Below are positions 17,857 to 27,259 of a stretch of DNA of 64,000 nucleotides, piece after piece. The stretch spans positions 62,001-126,000 of the forward strand of contig JAHDBJ010000015.1 of assembly GCA_020630435.1 (NCBI GenBank), read 5' to 3'. Position numbers and translations under genes: made by a program. Source of the DNA: Saprospiraceae bacterium (GTDB lineage: Bacteria; Bacteroidota; Bacteroidia; Chitinophagales; Saprospiraceae). How positions within the stretch are numbered: the stretch's first letter is position 1; each line of letters starts with the position of its first letter. The notes beneath the pieces were generated by a model. It searched no databases and was not told the origin of the DNA. It worked only from the letters and a program-made list of their open reading frames with translations.

Positions 17857-17988
17857 CTATTGGGTATCTAGTTAAGAAGACTATAAAATAACGGAATTTA
17901 TTTGATATAAAAACATAAAAATAAAAAGAATTGTAATTTTGAAAACTTGATTAAGTTTTAAACGTTTCTTAGGATAGAAATAGTTAAA

Positions 17989-19173
17989 ATGACTTTTTTT
18001 TTGAATAAAAAAAATTGGATGGGTAAATCATTTCATATTGGTACATTTTGGGGGATTCCAGTAAAGCTACATTGGACATTTTTTTTATTGCACATGATAG
18101 TAACATTTTATGGTTATCAGCAAGAGGGCGCAAATTGGGAATTGATACTAGTACTAAATGTTTTCATCCTATTGATTTTTACGTGTGTGACACTTCATGA
18201 ATATGGTCATGCCTTGACGGCTAAAAAGTATGATGTACCGACAAGAGATATTATCTTGTCTCCAATAGGGGGTGTTGCTCGATTAGAAAAGACCCCTAAA
18301 AAACCAATGCATGAACTTTGGATAGCACTAGCAGGGCCTGCAGTTAATTTAGTGATTTGTATTTTAATATTAATTGCGTTCTCTATATTTTTTAATCACA
18401 GGATAGGAGAGTATGGAGGTTTAATATCTAACTTTGTTGAACATCTGTCTATTGATCAGTTCCAACTTGAAATTGAGAGCCTTCCTACTAATTTTGTATT
18501 ATCGATTCTTGATGGATTATTTTGGATAAATGTTGCTTTGGTTGTATTTAATTTGATTCCAGCATTTCCCATGGATGGAGGAAGAGTATTGCGAGCTTTA
18601 CTAGAATTAAAAAGTTCTCGATTACAAGCCACTAAAATTGCAAGCAGCTTAGGAAAAGTTATTGCGATAGTATTTTTATTTCTAGCTTTTACGCAAGCGC
18701 ATTATACCTTAGGTTTTATTGGTGTTTTTGTCTTTTTTACAGCAAGCCAAGAGTATAAAATGGTTAAAATTGATGATTTAATGGAACATCATACCGTTAA
18801 CGATGTGATGAAACAGACCTTTACTATTTTAGATTCGGATGAACCAATTATGACTGTTCAACACTTAGTCGACTCAGACAAAGAAATCCATTTTCTTGTT
18901 AAGGATAAAAACGAGCAGCTTATAGGGGTGTTATATCAACAATTTTTAAAAGATGCTATAAAGCGAGGAGAGATACATGAACCAATAGCAAAATATACAA
19001 GTAGTCAACTTGAACCATTATTCACACACCAGAAGATTAAGAAAGTCTATTTTAAAATGTTACACCAGCAGTTGCCTTTATTACCAGTCTATAAAGAAAA
19101 GGAATTGGTTGGTGTATTAGATATTCACACGCTGAACCAATTCCTCAATATTAATAACAAAAAGAAAGTTTAA
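17989..19173 (+). CDS. M50 family site-2-protease-like membrane metallopeptidase with CBS domains
   Basis: A 394-residue intramembrane zinc protease. The zinc motif HEYGH is at 70-74 and the second motif NLIPAFPMDGG near 188-198, in a hydrophobic core of about six helices. The C-terminal region (about 255-390) carries a pair of CBS-like repeats, as in SpoIVFB-type group-3 S2P proteins, which often sense adenosine nucleotides. A start at the second ATG (codon 11, 18019) is possible. The gene converges on the M43 protease gene and their ends overlap by 4 bases. The substrate is unknown; S2P enzymes commonly release anti-sigma factors or clear signal peptides. Confidence 0.93.
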   Translation: MTFFLNKKNWMGKSFHIGTFWGIPVKLHWTFFLLHMIVTFYGYQQEGANWELILVLNVFILLIFTCVTLHEYGHALTAKKYDVPTRDIILSPIGGVARLEKTPKKPMHELWIALAGPAVNLVICILILIAFSIFFNHRIGEYGGLISNFVEHLSIDQFQLEIESLPTNFVLSILDGLFWINVALVVFNLIPAFPMDGGRVLRALLELKSSRLQATKIASSLGKVIAIVFLFLAFTQAHYTLGFIGVFVFFTASQEYKMVKIDDLMEHHTVNDVMKQTFTILDSDEPIMTVQHLVDSDKEIHFLVKDKNEQLIGVLYQQFLKDAIKRGEIHEPIAKYTSSQLEPLFTHQKIKKVYFKMLHQQLPLLPVYKEKELVGVLDIHTLNQFLNINNKKKV

Positions 19174-21305
19174 TACAAAACAATCTTCTTGGTGTTAAAT
19201 CTATGTCCCTCATTAAGCTGGATAAAATAAATACCTTTGGGCAAATGTAAAAGACTTACTCGTTCAGTGCTAGCTCCAATAATATTACCTAGATCTTTTT
19301 GAGTAACTAACTGTCCTAGGGCATTGAAAATATTTAATCTTAACCTTGTTCTTTCCGTAAGATTAAAATTAAGATTTACGATAGCGCTAGTAGGATTAGG
19401 GAAAACTTCGAATGCAGTAAGACTGCTTATGTCTCTAGTAGAAACCGTACTTTCTCCAGTACTTTCTTTAATTTCGATAAGGTCGAGAGCTCCTCCAACT
19501 AAATGACCGTGGGTAGAGGTTACATTATCAGAAATGTCAAAAATGACTTGCATATTATCAGTAGGTGTAAGAAAGTCTTTTATATTATATTTTTCTTGTG
19601 ACCATTCTTCTTGAAAAGGACTTTGGGCATTTATACTTTCTATAAGAACAGATTCAATACCATTTGTGATAGTTACAGTTAACTCATCATCAGGGGTAGC
19701 TCCTGTTCCACCTCCATTGGCAAACCAACGATAAAAACTAACCATTGGGTTATTAAATTCTGTGGCATCAAAAATGGGAGAAGTAAGAACCGTATTCCCA
19801 TTATCGACATCATCATTACCAGCCTCACCACCACTATTTCCTGTAAGGTAGCACTTATTACCAAAATCACCATTGAAGTCAAAAGCGGGGTCATAATGTT
19901 CAAAACTACTTCCTGAATTATAGGTGGATGAACCTGGTATTTCCCTTGTCCAGATGCCACTAGAAGCATTTCCAGATAGAGTCCAGCCTAAATCCAATTC
20001 GAAGTTATCTACATATCCTTTATCAAGTGAAATAGTAATTACTCCAGTAGAATTATCAATGAGCATATTTTCCATTAAATTATATTGATAACCCCATGCG
20101 CCAGTAAGTATTTTATAGTTTCCAAAATAAAAATTAGGAATAGTAAAGTTTCCATTATTATCTGTAATAGCAAGAGGTGTAAGACTGCCACTAAACTGGA
20201 CATGAGCATTGGGAATACCTTCATTTGTATTAGCGTCCACTACTTTCCCACTAAAACTATTACCACTAACGGTAGAAGTGGCTATGGAGTTAACAAGACT
20301 TGCTCTTCGAGGGCTTTCAGTTAGTACTGTCCTCATCCTACTCACTTGACAGTTTGTAAAGATATTCATACAGATATCATCAGAATAATCTAAATAGTTT
20401 TCAAACATATCAGGGGTGTCGCAACTTTCTTGCTCTGTAGGACAGCCTGCTGAATCTGTAACAGCAGGAGGCGTATCAGAACAATAATCATCCGAAGAAC
20501 AACCACCACTACCCCAAATATGAAGAAGACCCAAAAAATGTCCAATTTCATGGGTAGCACTTCTTCCTAATGCAAAATCTGCAAAAAATTCTCCAAATGA
20601 ACCATCATTTTTTTCTACACTACCAAATGCTTTAACATCAATTATTACTCCATCCGTTAACGAATCCTTGCTACCAAAGTTTGTTCCTTGAAGACTAGAT
20701 ACTGGAAATTGAGCGTAACCTAGTATATTATCAGGAGAAATATCACAAACCCATAAATTTAAATATGTGTCCGTATTCCATATTGTGTTTTTTCTAATCG
20801 CACCATCTAATTGATCGTCAGTGTATTTTACTAGATTTCGGTCAACTCTATTAATCCCATTGCTAGGGTTACCTTGAGGGTCAATTTTTGCGAGTACAAA
20901 CTCGATTTCAGCATCTGCTCCATCAGGATGGGTATTGTATCCATTTGTTCCGACCATTCTCCTAAAATCTTCATTAAGGACATCAATTTGGGAGATAACT
21001 TGTGCATCAGATATATTAGGCATAGTTCCGATAGGTTCTCCATTGTGTAATACATGAACTACAACAGGAATTTTAAATATTGTTCCTCTACTCCTTTTAT
21101 GTGAGTTCTCCTGCATTTTCTCTTCTAACCATTGTTCAAACTCTTGTTCAGATAGTAGTTCAGGGTGTTCGTTGAGTCTTTTTTCATGTTTTTCTGTGGT
21201 TAAACATCGAATGATTTCCTGTGCTTGAACTTTTTGTGTAGAAAACAATAAAAAAGCCAGAGTTACTAGAAAACAAGCAAAGCAAAAATATTTTTTGTAG
21301 GTCAT
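19170..21305 (-). CDS. Secreted M43 (pappalysin-like) metalloprotease with T9SS sorting domain
   Basis: A secreted zinc protease of 711 residues if the ATG at 21305 is used; an in-frame ATG at 21344 would add 13 residues before the signal peptide and is less likely. Order: signal peptide, propeptide, catalytic domain with HEIGHFLGLLH (about 252-262) and the Cys-rich GCSSDDYCSDTPPA, a carboxypeptidase-regulatory-like domain (about 345-415), a MAM/jelly-roll-like region, and a C-terminal type A T9SS sorting domain (FEVFPNPTS through KGIYFIQL to KKIVLY). It should leave the cell through the type IX system and act on extracellular protein. Confidence 0.92.
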   Translation of the reverse strand: MTYKKYFCFACFLVTLAFLLFSTQKVQAQEIIRCLTTEKHEKRLNEHPELLSEQEFEQWLEEKMQENSHKRSRGTIFKIPVVVHVLHNGEPIGTMPNISDAQVISQIDVLNEDFRRMVGTNGYNTHPDGADAEIEFVLAKIDPQGNPSNGINRVDRNLVKYTDDQLDGAIRKNTIWNTDTYLNLWVCDISPDNILGYAQFPVSSLQGTNFGSKDSLTDGVIIDVKAFGSVEKNDGSFGEFFADFALGRSATHEIGHFLGLLHIWGSGGCSSDDYCSDTPPAVTDSAGCPTEQESCDTPDMFENYLDYSDDICMNIFTNCQVSRMRTVLTESPRRASLVNSIATSTVSGNSFSGKVVDANTNEGIPNAHVQFSGSLTPLAITDNNGNFTIPNFYFGNYKILTGAWGYQYNLMENMLIDNSTGVITISLDKGYVDNFELDLGWTLSGNASSGIWTREIPGSSTYNSGSSFEHYDPAFDFNGDFGNKCYLTGNSGGEAGNDDVDNGNTVLTSPIFDATEFNNPMVSFYRWFANGGGTGATPDDELTVTITNGIESVLIESINAQSPFQEEWSQEKYNIKDFLTPTDNMQVIFDISDNVTSTHGHLVGGALDLIEIKESTGESTVSTRDISSLTAFEVFPNPTSAIVNLNFNLTERTRLRLNIFNALGQLVTQKDLGNIIGASTERVSLLHLPKGIYFIQLNEGHRFNTKKIVLY

Positions 21306-21448
21306 ATTAAAATGGGATATTTGAATTAGCCTTGATTTAGACAAAAAAAGGCAATAATTAAAAAGGGAAACTAATTACTCACTATCAATATACATTGATT
21401 ACCTTTAAATAGACGTATTTTTCCGTAATAGATGTCTAGGAATAGACA

Positions 21449-21494
21449 AAAAAAAGAACCTAATTATAGGTTACACAAATTAGGTTCTTTTTTT
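21449..21494 (-). terminator. Strong intrinsic terminator of the TPR lipoprotein gene
   Basis: A 17-base perfect stem (21449-21465 and 21478-21494) with a 12-base loop contains GAACCTAATT next to a run of A on one side and T on the other. It lies 38 bases past the stop of the minus-strand TPR lipoprotein gene and before the M43 protease gene, separating the two transcripts. Confidence 0.85.
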
Positions 21495-21531
21495 CTAAAA
21501 ATCAAATAGTATAAAAAACAAACATTCGATT

Positions 21532-23034
21532 TTATCGAACAGTTGTTGTTGTCTGTATCCAACAAGGAATTTTATAGCTCTGACCTTTTTTCAATCCCAA
21601 CATGAAAATATCTTCTGAAGAAGGCATATAAGCTCTATATTTACCTATTAAGCTATTGGCTTTGCTAGCAGCATTAGGATCTACTTTCTTTGCTTTGTTC
21701 CACATATCCATTGCTGCCCATACCACACGTTGACTTTCAAAGCCTCTACCTGAGCCACAAAGCGGACCACTTGATGCGTATAGCTTTCCGATAAGGATAT
21801 AAGGATCTCCCCAGTTAGGCTTACTATTAGCGGCATCTCTAGCATATTTTCTTGCTTTACCATAGTTCCTTAAATTGGCATAATAAATTTTCGACATCAA
21901 CATTTGAATCTTTGCTTTTTTCTCTGGATCTGAAGTTTGCGCTAATGCTGATTCAAAGCTACTAATTGCAGTATTATAATCACCACTTCTAAATGCAGCA
22001 TACCCAGCTTTAATTGGTCCAGAGGTTGAAGAACCACCACTACTCGTTGTAGGTCTAGAACCACCACCGCTACTAGAAGAAGGTGTAGAAGAAACAACGA
22101 TCGTTTGACATTTGCTATTTCTAGCAGCGTTTAGCTGTGCAATTTTAGGATGGCTAGAAGAACAACCACCCCACATCAAACGACCAAGTGTAATATCTAT
22201 ATTATCACAGTCATTAGGATCTTCTTCATATTCACTATAATAACGATTAACATAATATTCACAGTCGTAGAATCCTTTAACACGCTCAAATTCTTCCAAT
22301 CGAATAGGAGCATAATCGTTGATAACTTTCCAACGCTCTAATTTTCTTCCACTTGTCTTCATACCTTTTGCAATCATGTTATTGATGATTTGCGTATATT
22401 TTTTAGCCTCATCAATTTTTACTTTATTAGAGTTATACATTCTAATAAGAAGGTCAGTGAATGGATTTACTACAAAATCCCTAGCATTTTCACCATCAAG
22501 GTCTAATGACTTTTTGAATAGATTATACTTCTCTAGATCAGTAGCACGTTGCGGATACTTATAATAGTAATCAAAGCCTTTTCTTCCTGCAACATATCCA
22601 GCATCTTTAGGATAACATTCTGTAATACCGTCGTATAACTCAAATATTTTATCCAAGTATTGATCTTTTTTGGCCTTATCAGTCTCCTTATCCATCATGT
22701 GTTGATAGATTTTAATACCATCAGAATAATGTGTATTCCTTCTACCATCTGCTGCTGGTGCCATCGCAAACACTTCTTTCCACAAAGGAAAAGCAGCATC
22801 ATAATTTTTCATCTTAATATGGTCACGGTATAATACGTGTTTTTCCATTGCTAAAGATTCATTATCGGAATCCGAAAACTTAGGACATTTACTTAATACT
22901 TCGTTCGGATTAGTCTTTTGGACTACTTTTTTCTCTGGTTCTTTTTTGACTTCTTCCACTACTTTAGGCGTACAACTATACATAAATAGGCCCACTAGAC
23001 ACAACAAAGTCAAGAATCTCAAACTTGTTTTCAT
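21532..23034 (-). CDS. TPR lipoprotein with Ser/Gly-rich linker
   Basis: A 500-residue lipoprotein (lipobox MYSC, Cys near 21) followed by a Lys/Glu-rich spacer. The N-terminal half (about 50-270) contains a helical repeat region with AFPLWKEVFAMAPAADGRRN and HYSDGIKIYQHM. A Ser/Gly/Thr linker (about 315-345) leads to C-terminal TPRs (AGYAAFRSGDYNTAISSFESAL). The next gene upstream on the same strand is a clear paralogue with the same APAADG signature. The family is not named by me; a structural or assembly role in the periplasm is likely. It has a canonical Bacteroidota promoter about 96 bases upstream and a strong terminator. Confidence 0.85.
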   Translation of the reverse strand: MKTSLRFLTLLCLVGLFMYSCTPKVVEEVKKEPEKKVVQKTNPNEVLSKCPKFSDSDNESLAMEKHVLYRDHIKMKNYDAAFPLWKEVFAMAPAADGRRNTHYSDGIKIYQHMMDKETDKAKKDQYLDKIFELYDGITECYPKDAGYVAGRKGFDYYYKYPQRATDLEKYNLFKKSLDLDGENARDFVVNPFTDLLIRMYNSNKVKIDEAKKYTQIINNMIAKGMKTSGRKLERWKVINDYAPIRLEEFERVKGFYDCEYYVNRYYSEYEEDPNDCDNIDITLGRLMWGGCSSSHPKIAQLNAARNSKCQTIVVSSTPSSSSGGGSRPTTSSGGSSTSGPIKAGYAAFRSGDYNTAISSFESALAQTSDPEKKAKIQMLMSKIYYANLRNYGKARKYARDAANSKPNWGDPYILIGKLYASSGPLCGSGRGFESQRVVWAAMDMWNKAKKVDPNAASKANSLIGKYRAYMPSSEDIFMLGLKKGQSYKIPCWIQTTTTVR

Positions 23035-23129
23035 GGTTGGTGAAATTTGATTTAAAATATTATTAGAAATTAAGTTTTTTATGCTGTTAAAAGTTAAACA
23101 AAACAGCTTTTTTGTTCATAGATATATTG

Positions 23130-23162
23130 CAAAAATATGCTATGTTAGCAAATCTTGACAAA
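23130..23162 (-). promoter_or_regulatory. Bacteroidota-type promoter for the TPR lipoprotein gene
   Basis: Read on the minus strand, the -33 element TTTG (complement of 23159-23162) and the -7 element TATTTTTG (complement of 23130-23137) are 21 bases apart, matching the TTTG-N19-21-TAnnTTTG consensus of the primary sigma factor in this phylum. The start codon follows about 96 bases later. Confidence 0.7.
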
Positions 23163-23300
23163 GATAAAAATATTGGTTGTTTTTCGATAAAGGAAAATGG
23201 GAAAGATGTTCTTTAGTTTCCTGAATAGACGTGTAATATTAATAAAAAGCCTACTGCTTTTCAAAAGGAACGCTATATTTTTAGATAATATTGTGAAATT

Positions 23301-24716
23301 TTACTTCACTTTAACTTTCACAGTTTCTTGGATGATACATCCTATGTTGTAGTCCCCTCCTTCTTGGATGTCTTGTCTCATAAATACTTCACCACTATCA
23401 GGACGATATTTTTGATATTGTTTAATAAGACTTTGAGCTTCCTGTTCAACTTCGATATCGATAAGCATAGCTTGTTGGAATTTCTCAATAGCCGCTAAAT
23501 AAGTCATATAAATATTAAGATTATCAGAAAAACAATCTCTAGCACTATTGATATAAAGTCGACCAATTCTAATCAAGGGTTTACCCCAATTGGGACGTAG
23601 TTGCCTTGCTTGTAAATAATGTTCTTTTGCAGCTTTATACTGTTTTAAATGAACGTAATAAATTTCAGCAATCCTATAAGAATATTGAGCCTTTTGATTT
23701 GTATCGTTTGTTTTTTGGAGGGCTTCTTCATATTTACCAATTGCCTCTAGAAATCGTTTTTGATGTTCTAATGTTCTTGCGATATACGCAGGATTATCTT
23801 TTTGCCATTGAATTTTTTGCTGTTTTTGTTCTTGTTTTTGCTTGATCTTCTGTTTTTCTATATGGGTTCGGTCTTTTGCAGCAATTTCTTTTAAAAAAGG
23901 GTCTGATTTGTCGCAGCCTTTATGCAGTAATTCATTATATATTTTGCGATAATTATCAGGGTCATTCGGAGCCGCTTTATAAAGTGGATAGATTTTATTT
24001 TTAAAATAAGCACAATCAAAAATATGATCTTCAATCGTCAGGAATTCTTTAATAATTTTTTCCTTAGCTTCTTTAAATTGGCTTACATATTGGTTTTTAT
24101 CAATATTGTAATCTGCAATTTCTAGGAGTTGTTCGTATGCTTCTCTAGCAGTTGTACTATCTATTATTTCTTTTTGAAACTGATGGACAATGATACTAGC
24201 ATAGGGAAAAAGCAGTATATATTCTACATTATTTTGAGAATGATGTAAGCTTTGTTCAATGACTTTCAAAACAGCTTCATAAGGGCTTTCAAAAATATAA
24301 AACATATCAAATGCCTTACGCCCTAAGAGAAACCCTGTTTTATCTCGTCCTCCAAAATTTGGATAACATAGTATTTCTTGATCGTAGAGCTGTAAAATTG
24401 TTTTTGTATATTGTTGACGTTTTTGATTATCAGTTTCTTTTTTATACAAATGTTTTAAAATGGTGCGACCATCTGTATAGTGGAAGTTTCGCTTCCCATC
24501 AGCAGCAGGAGCAGCATCGTAAGCGTTTTTCCATAAAGGATAAGCTTCTTCAATTTTTTTTGCTTTCAAAGCCGTTCTATAAAACATATGATTGTTTCTA
24601 GCAGTAGTAGGATCATCACTATCTTTAAAAGTCTTGCATTGAGCGGATATTTTAATATGGGAAAATAAGAGGAGGAAAATAAAAAAGAGCCGATTCCAAT
24701 TTCTGAGAGTATTCAT
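23301..24716 (-). CDS. Secreted TPR protein, paralogue of the gene at 21532
   Basis: A 471-residue exported protein. The signal peptide (1-26, ending ISAQ) has no lipobox, unlike its neighbour. The N-terminal half repeats the paralogue's signature (YPLWKNAYDAAPAADGKRN, HYTDGRTILKHL, ETDNQKRQQY) and the C-terminal half has TPR motifs (EHQKRFLEAIGKYEEALQK, QYKAAKEHYLQARQL). A Gln/Lys-rich coiled segment (about 275-310) replaces the Ser/Gly linker of the paralogue. The pair arose by duplication and then diverged in anchoring: one lipid-anchored, one soluble. No known function can be stated. Confidence 0.82.
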   Translation of the reverse strand: MNTLRNWNRLFFIFLLLFSHIKISAQCKTFKDSDDPTTARNNHMFYRTALKAKKIEEAYPLWKNAYDAAPAADGKRNFHYTDGRTILKHLYKKETDNQKRQQYTKTILQLYDQEILCYPNFGGRDKTGFLLGRKAFDMFYIFESPYEAVLKVIEQSLHHSQNNVEYILLFPYASIIVHQFQKEIIDSTTAREAYEQLLEIADYNIDKNQYVSQFKEAKEKIIKEFLTIEDHIFDCAYFKNKIYPLYKAAPNDPDNYRKIYNELLHKGCDKSDPFLKEIAAKDRTHIEKQKIKQKQEQKQQKIQWQKDNPAYIARTLEHQKRFLEAIGKYEEALQKTNDTNQKAQYSYRIAEIYYVHLKQYKAAKEHYLQARQLRPNWGKPLIRIGRLYINSARDCFSDNLNIYMTYLAAIEKFQQAMLIDIEVEQEAQSLIKQYQKYRPDSGEVFMRQDIQEGGDYNIGCIIQETVKVKVK

Positions 24717-24804
24717 ATTACCGTTATTTTATTTAAAAAATCCTCTAAGCAGTGATTGTATAGAGGTATCTATGTATAAAATATTGGTAGGAATATCGAC
24801 CTTC

Positions 24805-24835
24805 CAAATATAGTAGTTTTTTGTAAAAAATCAAA
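24805..24835 (-). promoter_or_regulatory. Bacteroidota-type promoter for the secreted TPR gene
   Basis: On the minus strand, TTTG (complement of 24832-24835) and TATATTTG (complement of 24805-24812) are 19 bases apart. The downstream ATG is about 90 bases away. The -33 element lies only 13-16 bases before the start codon of the divergent LRR lipoprotein gene, so the two genes share this control region. Confidence 0.7.
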
Positions 24836-24847
24836 ACGTTTAAAACA

Positions 24848-27169
24848 ATGCAATCCATAAAGCCTTTCCTAGTTATCATGATATCTATACTCTCCTTAGT
24901 AGCTTGTAAAAAAAATGATTTGCCTCCTAATTATAATAATGAAGTAGAAATACTGGAAAATGAGGCTCTGTCGGCAGTTGTAACAACAGAACAAATTACT
25001 ACTTCTATAAAAGGTATTATTAGAGACGAAAATGGTGAACCATTAGAAGGAGTAAGGGTAAAAGTTGGAAATAAAACAGCAATAACATATCTCAATGGTG
25101 AATTTATGTTTTTAGACATAAATGTCAATAAAGATTTTGCATTGGTTAAAGCATCAAGGGAAGGTTATTTTGATGGATTTAGAACATTTACACCAACTGT
25201 TGGGAGGCTCAATACCATTCGTATTCAACTAATAAAACAAGAAACACCCCAAGAATTTCAATCCACTACAGGGGGGACGCTTACATTTGATAATAACATT
25301 GTGTTGGACTTTCCTGAGAATAGTGTTGTAACAGAGCTAGGAGAACTATATCAGGGTAAGGTGTATATATACAGCCACTATTTCTCACCTATGGCAGAGA
25401 ATTTAGGAACAAAAATGCCAGGAGCTCTAATAGGTTTAAGCACAGCAGGGACATTTGATGCACTCGTTTCTTATGGTATGCTAAATGTCGAGTTGCAAAC
25501 TTCTTCGGGAGAAGCATTGGAAATAGCTAATGGAAAAAATGTAGAAATTCGTATGCCTGCTTCAGAGAATGCTCCTATGAATATCCCTCTCTGGCATTTT
25601 AATGAACAATATGGACTTTGGGTGGAATCAGAGGCAGCTACAAAAGAAGGAGAACAATATGTGGGGATGGTCAATCATTTTTCAACATGGAATTTGGATG
25701 TCAAGGAAGATGGATACGAAGTAGCTCTTAAGTTAATGAATGAATCAGGTGATGTGATAGGTAATCAACAAGTGGATATTTATAGTGAAGAAAACGCTTT
25801 TTTAGCTACAGTATATTCGGATGATAAAGGAGAATTTAAATTGATAAGGGCGCCTGAAAAGTTGAACTTTCATATCGTTTTTCCTTGTGATGAAAAGACA
25901 TATCAATTAGTTGATATTCGTTCGGGTAGTGTCACATTGGTCATAGAGAATACAAATCCAGCACTTCGCTTTTATACTTTAGACGGGAGGATGTCGGATT
26001 GCGAAAATGGAATGGAAATATTTTACACAAATGCTCCAATTGAGATAATTGCTTCTAATAAGAATACTGGTGAAAGGTTATCTTTTAGTGGAATTACAGA
26101 TGAGCAAGGTTATTATAAAATAACAAAACCATTGTGCAATATAGACGAAGGAACTGAATATGATTTTCAGTCAATAATTCTTATTACAGTAGATGAAGAA
26201 TTGTTGTATAAAAACATCTTAGGAACAATTCACTTTACAAATGCTAATCAAGCTATTGACTTGAGTTATTGTGCGGTGGATGAAGAGTTTATTCCTGGTG
26301 ATTATCCTGTAAATTTTGAAGATCCTCTAGTTGAAGAAGGAATAAGAAGATTAATTAATAAGAATGAAGGTATCCTAACCTATGGAGATATAAAATACTT
26401 GGAAGTTATAGATATATACGAAGATTTTTTCAATTTATATTACTTATCGGGTATCGAGTATTGTTCAAATGCTAGAGTTTTAAGATTTTCGGCTCGATTT
26501 GGGGTGCTTTTTGATGATTTATCACCATTATCTAAACTTTCTAAATTGGAAGAAATTAATACAGAAGGTGTTTTTGATAAAGTTTCTCCACTATCGGGTT
26601 TAATAAATCTTAAAAAAATAAATCTACTAAGTAGCAGATATATAGAAGATGTTGCTTCCTTAAATAGTTTGATAAATTTAGAGGAACTTGATATTGGAAG
26701 AGCAAAATGGGATATATTTGACTTTTCAAAATTGGAGTATCTAGAGCGTTTAGATATGGAATTCGACACTATACCTAATTTATCATTTATTATAGAAATT
26801 CCCAACCTGAAATCATTAACGCTACGTGCTCCTAATGAATTTAATTTGGAGGGTTTATCAAGTATGCAAAATCTTAAAGTGCTGGATTTGGGATACAATT
26901 CTATTGTAGAATTGGCTGAATTATCCACGATGACGAACCTTGAACATCTTGAACTTCAGTTTAATGAAATCGTAGATCTTAGTGCTGTATCAAATTTGAA
27001 AAACTTAAAAACATTGGATTTGGCAAGAAATAAAATAACGGATATATCTGTGTTATGTAATTTAGGGGCTTCTAGTAATGTGAAAATTGATCTAAGGTGG
27101 AATCCTTTAACACAAAAAGACTTAGATGGTTTACAATCCTGTTTGCCTGATGCAGAAATTATTTTTTAA
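24848..27169 (+). CDS. Large lipoprotein with regulatory-like, beta-sandwich and leucine-rich-repeat domains
   Basis: A 773-residue lipoprotein (lipobox LVAC, Cys at 20). Residues about 53-135 form a carboxypeptidase-regulatory-like domain (IKGIIRDENGEPLEGVRVKV). A ZU5-like or beta-sandwich region follows (about 140-285), then another regulatory-like repeat region (about 290-480), then a leucine-rich-repeat array of the SDS22/internalin type (about 500-773; LKNLKTLDLARNKITDIS near the end). The modular make-up is typical of surface-exposed adhesion or recognition proteins. No T9SS tail is present, so lipid anchoring is the likely surface route. Binding partner unknown. Confidence 0.87.
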   Translation: MQSIKPFLVIMISILSLVACKKNDLPPNYNNEVEILENEALSAVVTTEQITTSIKGIIRDENGEPLEGVRVKVGNKTAITYLNGEFMFLDINVNKDFALVKASREGYFDGFRTFTPTVGRLNTIRIQLIKQETPQEFQSTTGGTLTFDNNIVLDFPENSVVTELGELYQGKVYIYSHYFSPMAENLGTKMPGALIGLSTAGTFDALVSYGMLNVELQTSSGEALEIANGKNVEIRMPASENAPMNIPLWHFNEQYGLWVESEAATKEGEQYVGMVNHFSTWNLDVKEDGYEVALKLMNESGDVIGNQQVDIYSEENAFLATVYSDDKGEFKLIRAPEKLNFHIVFPCDEKTYQLVDIRSGSVTLVIENTNPALRFYTLDGRMSDCENGMEIFYTNAPIEIIASNKNTGERLSFSGITDEQGYYKITKPLCNIDEGTEYDFQSIILITVDEELLYKNILGTIHFTNANQAIDLSYCAVDEEFIPGDYPVNFEDPLVEEGIRRLINKNEGILTYGDIKYLEVIDIYEDFFNLYYLSGIEYCSNARVLRFSARFGVLFDDLSPLSKLSKLEEINTEGVFDKVSPLSGLINLKKINLLSSRYIEDVASLNSLINLEELDIGRAKWDIFDFSKLEYLERLDMEFDTIPNLSFIIEIPNLKSLTLRAPNEFNLEGLSSMQNLKVLDLGYNSIVELAELSTMTNLEHLELQFNEIVDLSAVSNLKNLKTLDLARNKITDISVLCNLGASSNVKIDLRWNPLTQKDLDGLQSCLPDAEIIF

Positions 27170-27173
27170 AATA

Positions 27174-27218
27174 AAAAACCTGCCTACATATCACCAATTG
27201 AATGTTAGGCAGGTTTTT
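27174..27218. terminator. Bidirectional terminator between the LRR lipoprotein and pdhB
   Basis: A 13-base perfect stem, AAAAACCTGCCTA (27174-27186) and its complement (27206-27218), has a 19-base loop, with A and T runs on the outer edges. It lies just after the LRR lipoprotein stop and before the convergent E1 beta gene. Confidence 0.8.
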
Positions 27219-27229
27219 AAATTTATAAG

Positions 27230-27249
27230 TAAGTAGGTCAACCTACTTA
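27230..27249. repeat. Short dyad at the 3' end of pdhB
   Basis: TAAGTAGGT (27230-27238) and ACCTACTTA (27241-27249) are exact complements with two bases between them. It sits 11 bases past the pdhB stop and may add to termination or be a protein-binding dyad. Confidence 0.4.
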
Positions 27250-27259
27250 AATGTATCTA

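Noticed and set aside
23100-23250. Small ORFs of about 25 codons between the TPR paralogues
   Set aside because: They overlap the promoter of the TPR lipoprotein gene and show no peptide-like pattern.
26440-26928. 162-codon ORF antisense to the LRR region
   Set aside because: Leucine-rich repeats have few stops on the opposite strand; the sense protein is clearly real.
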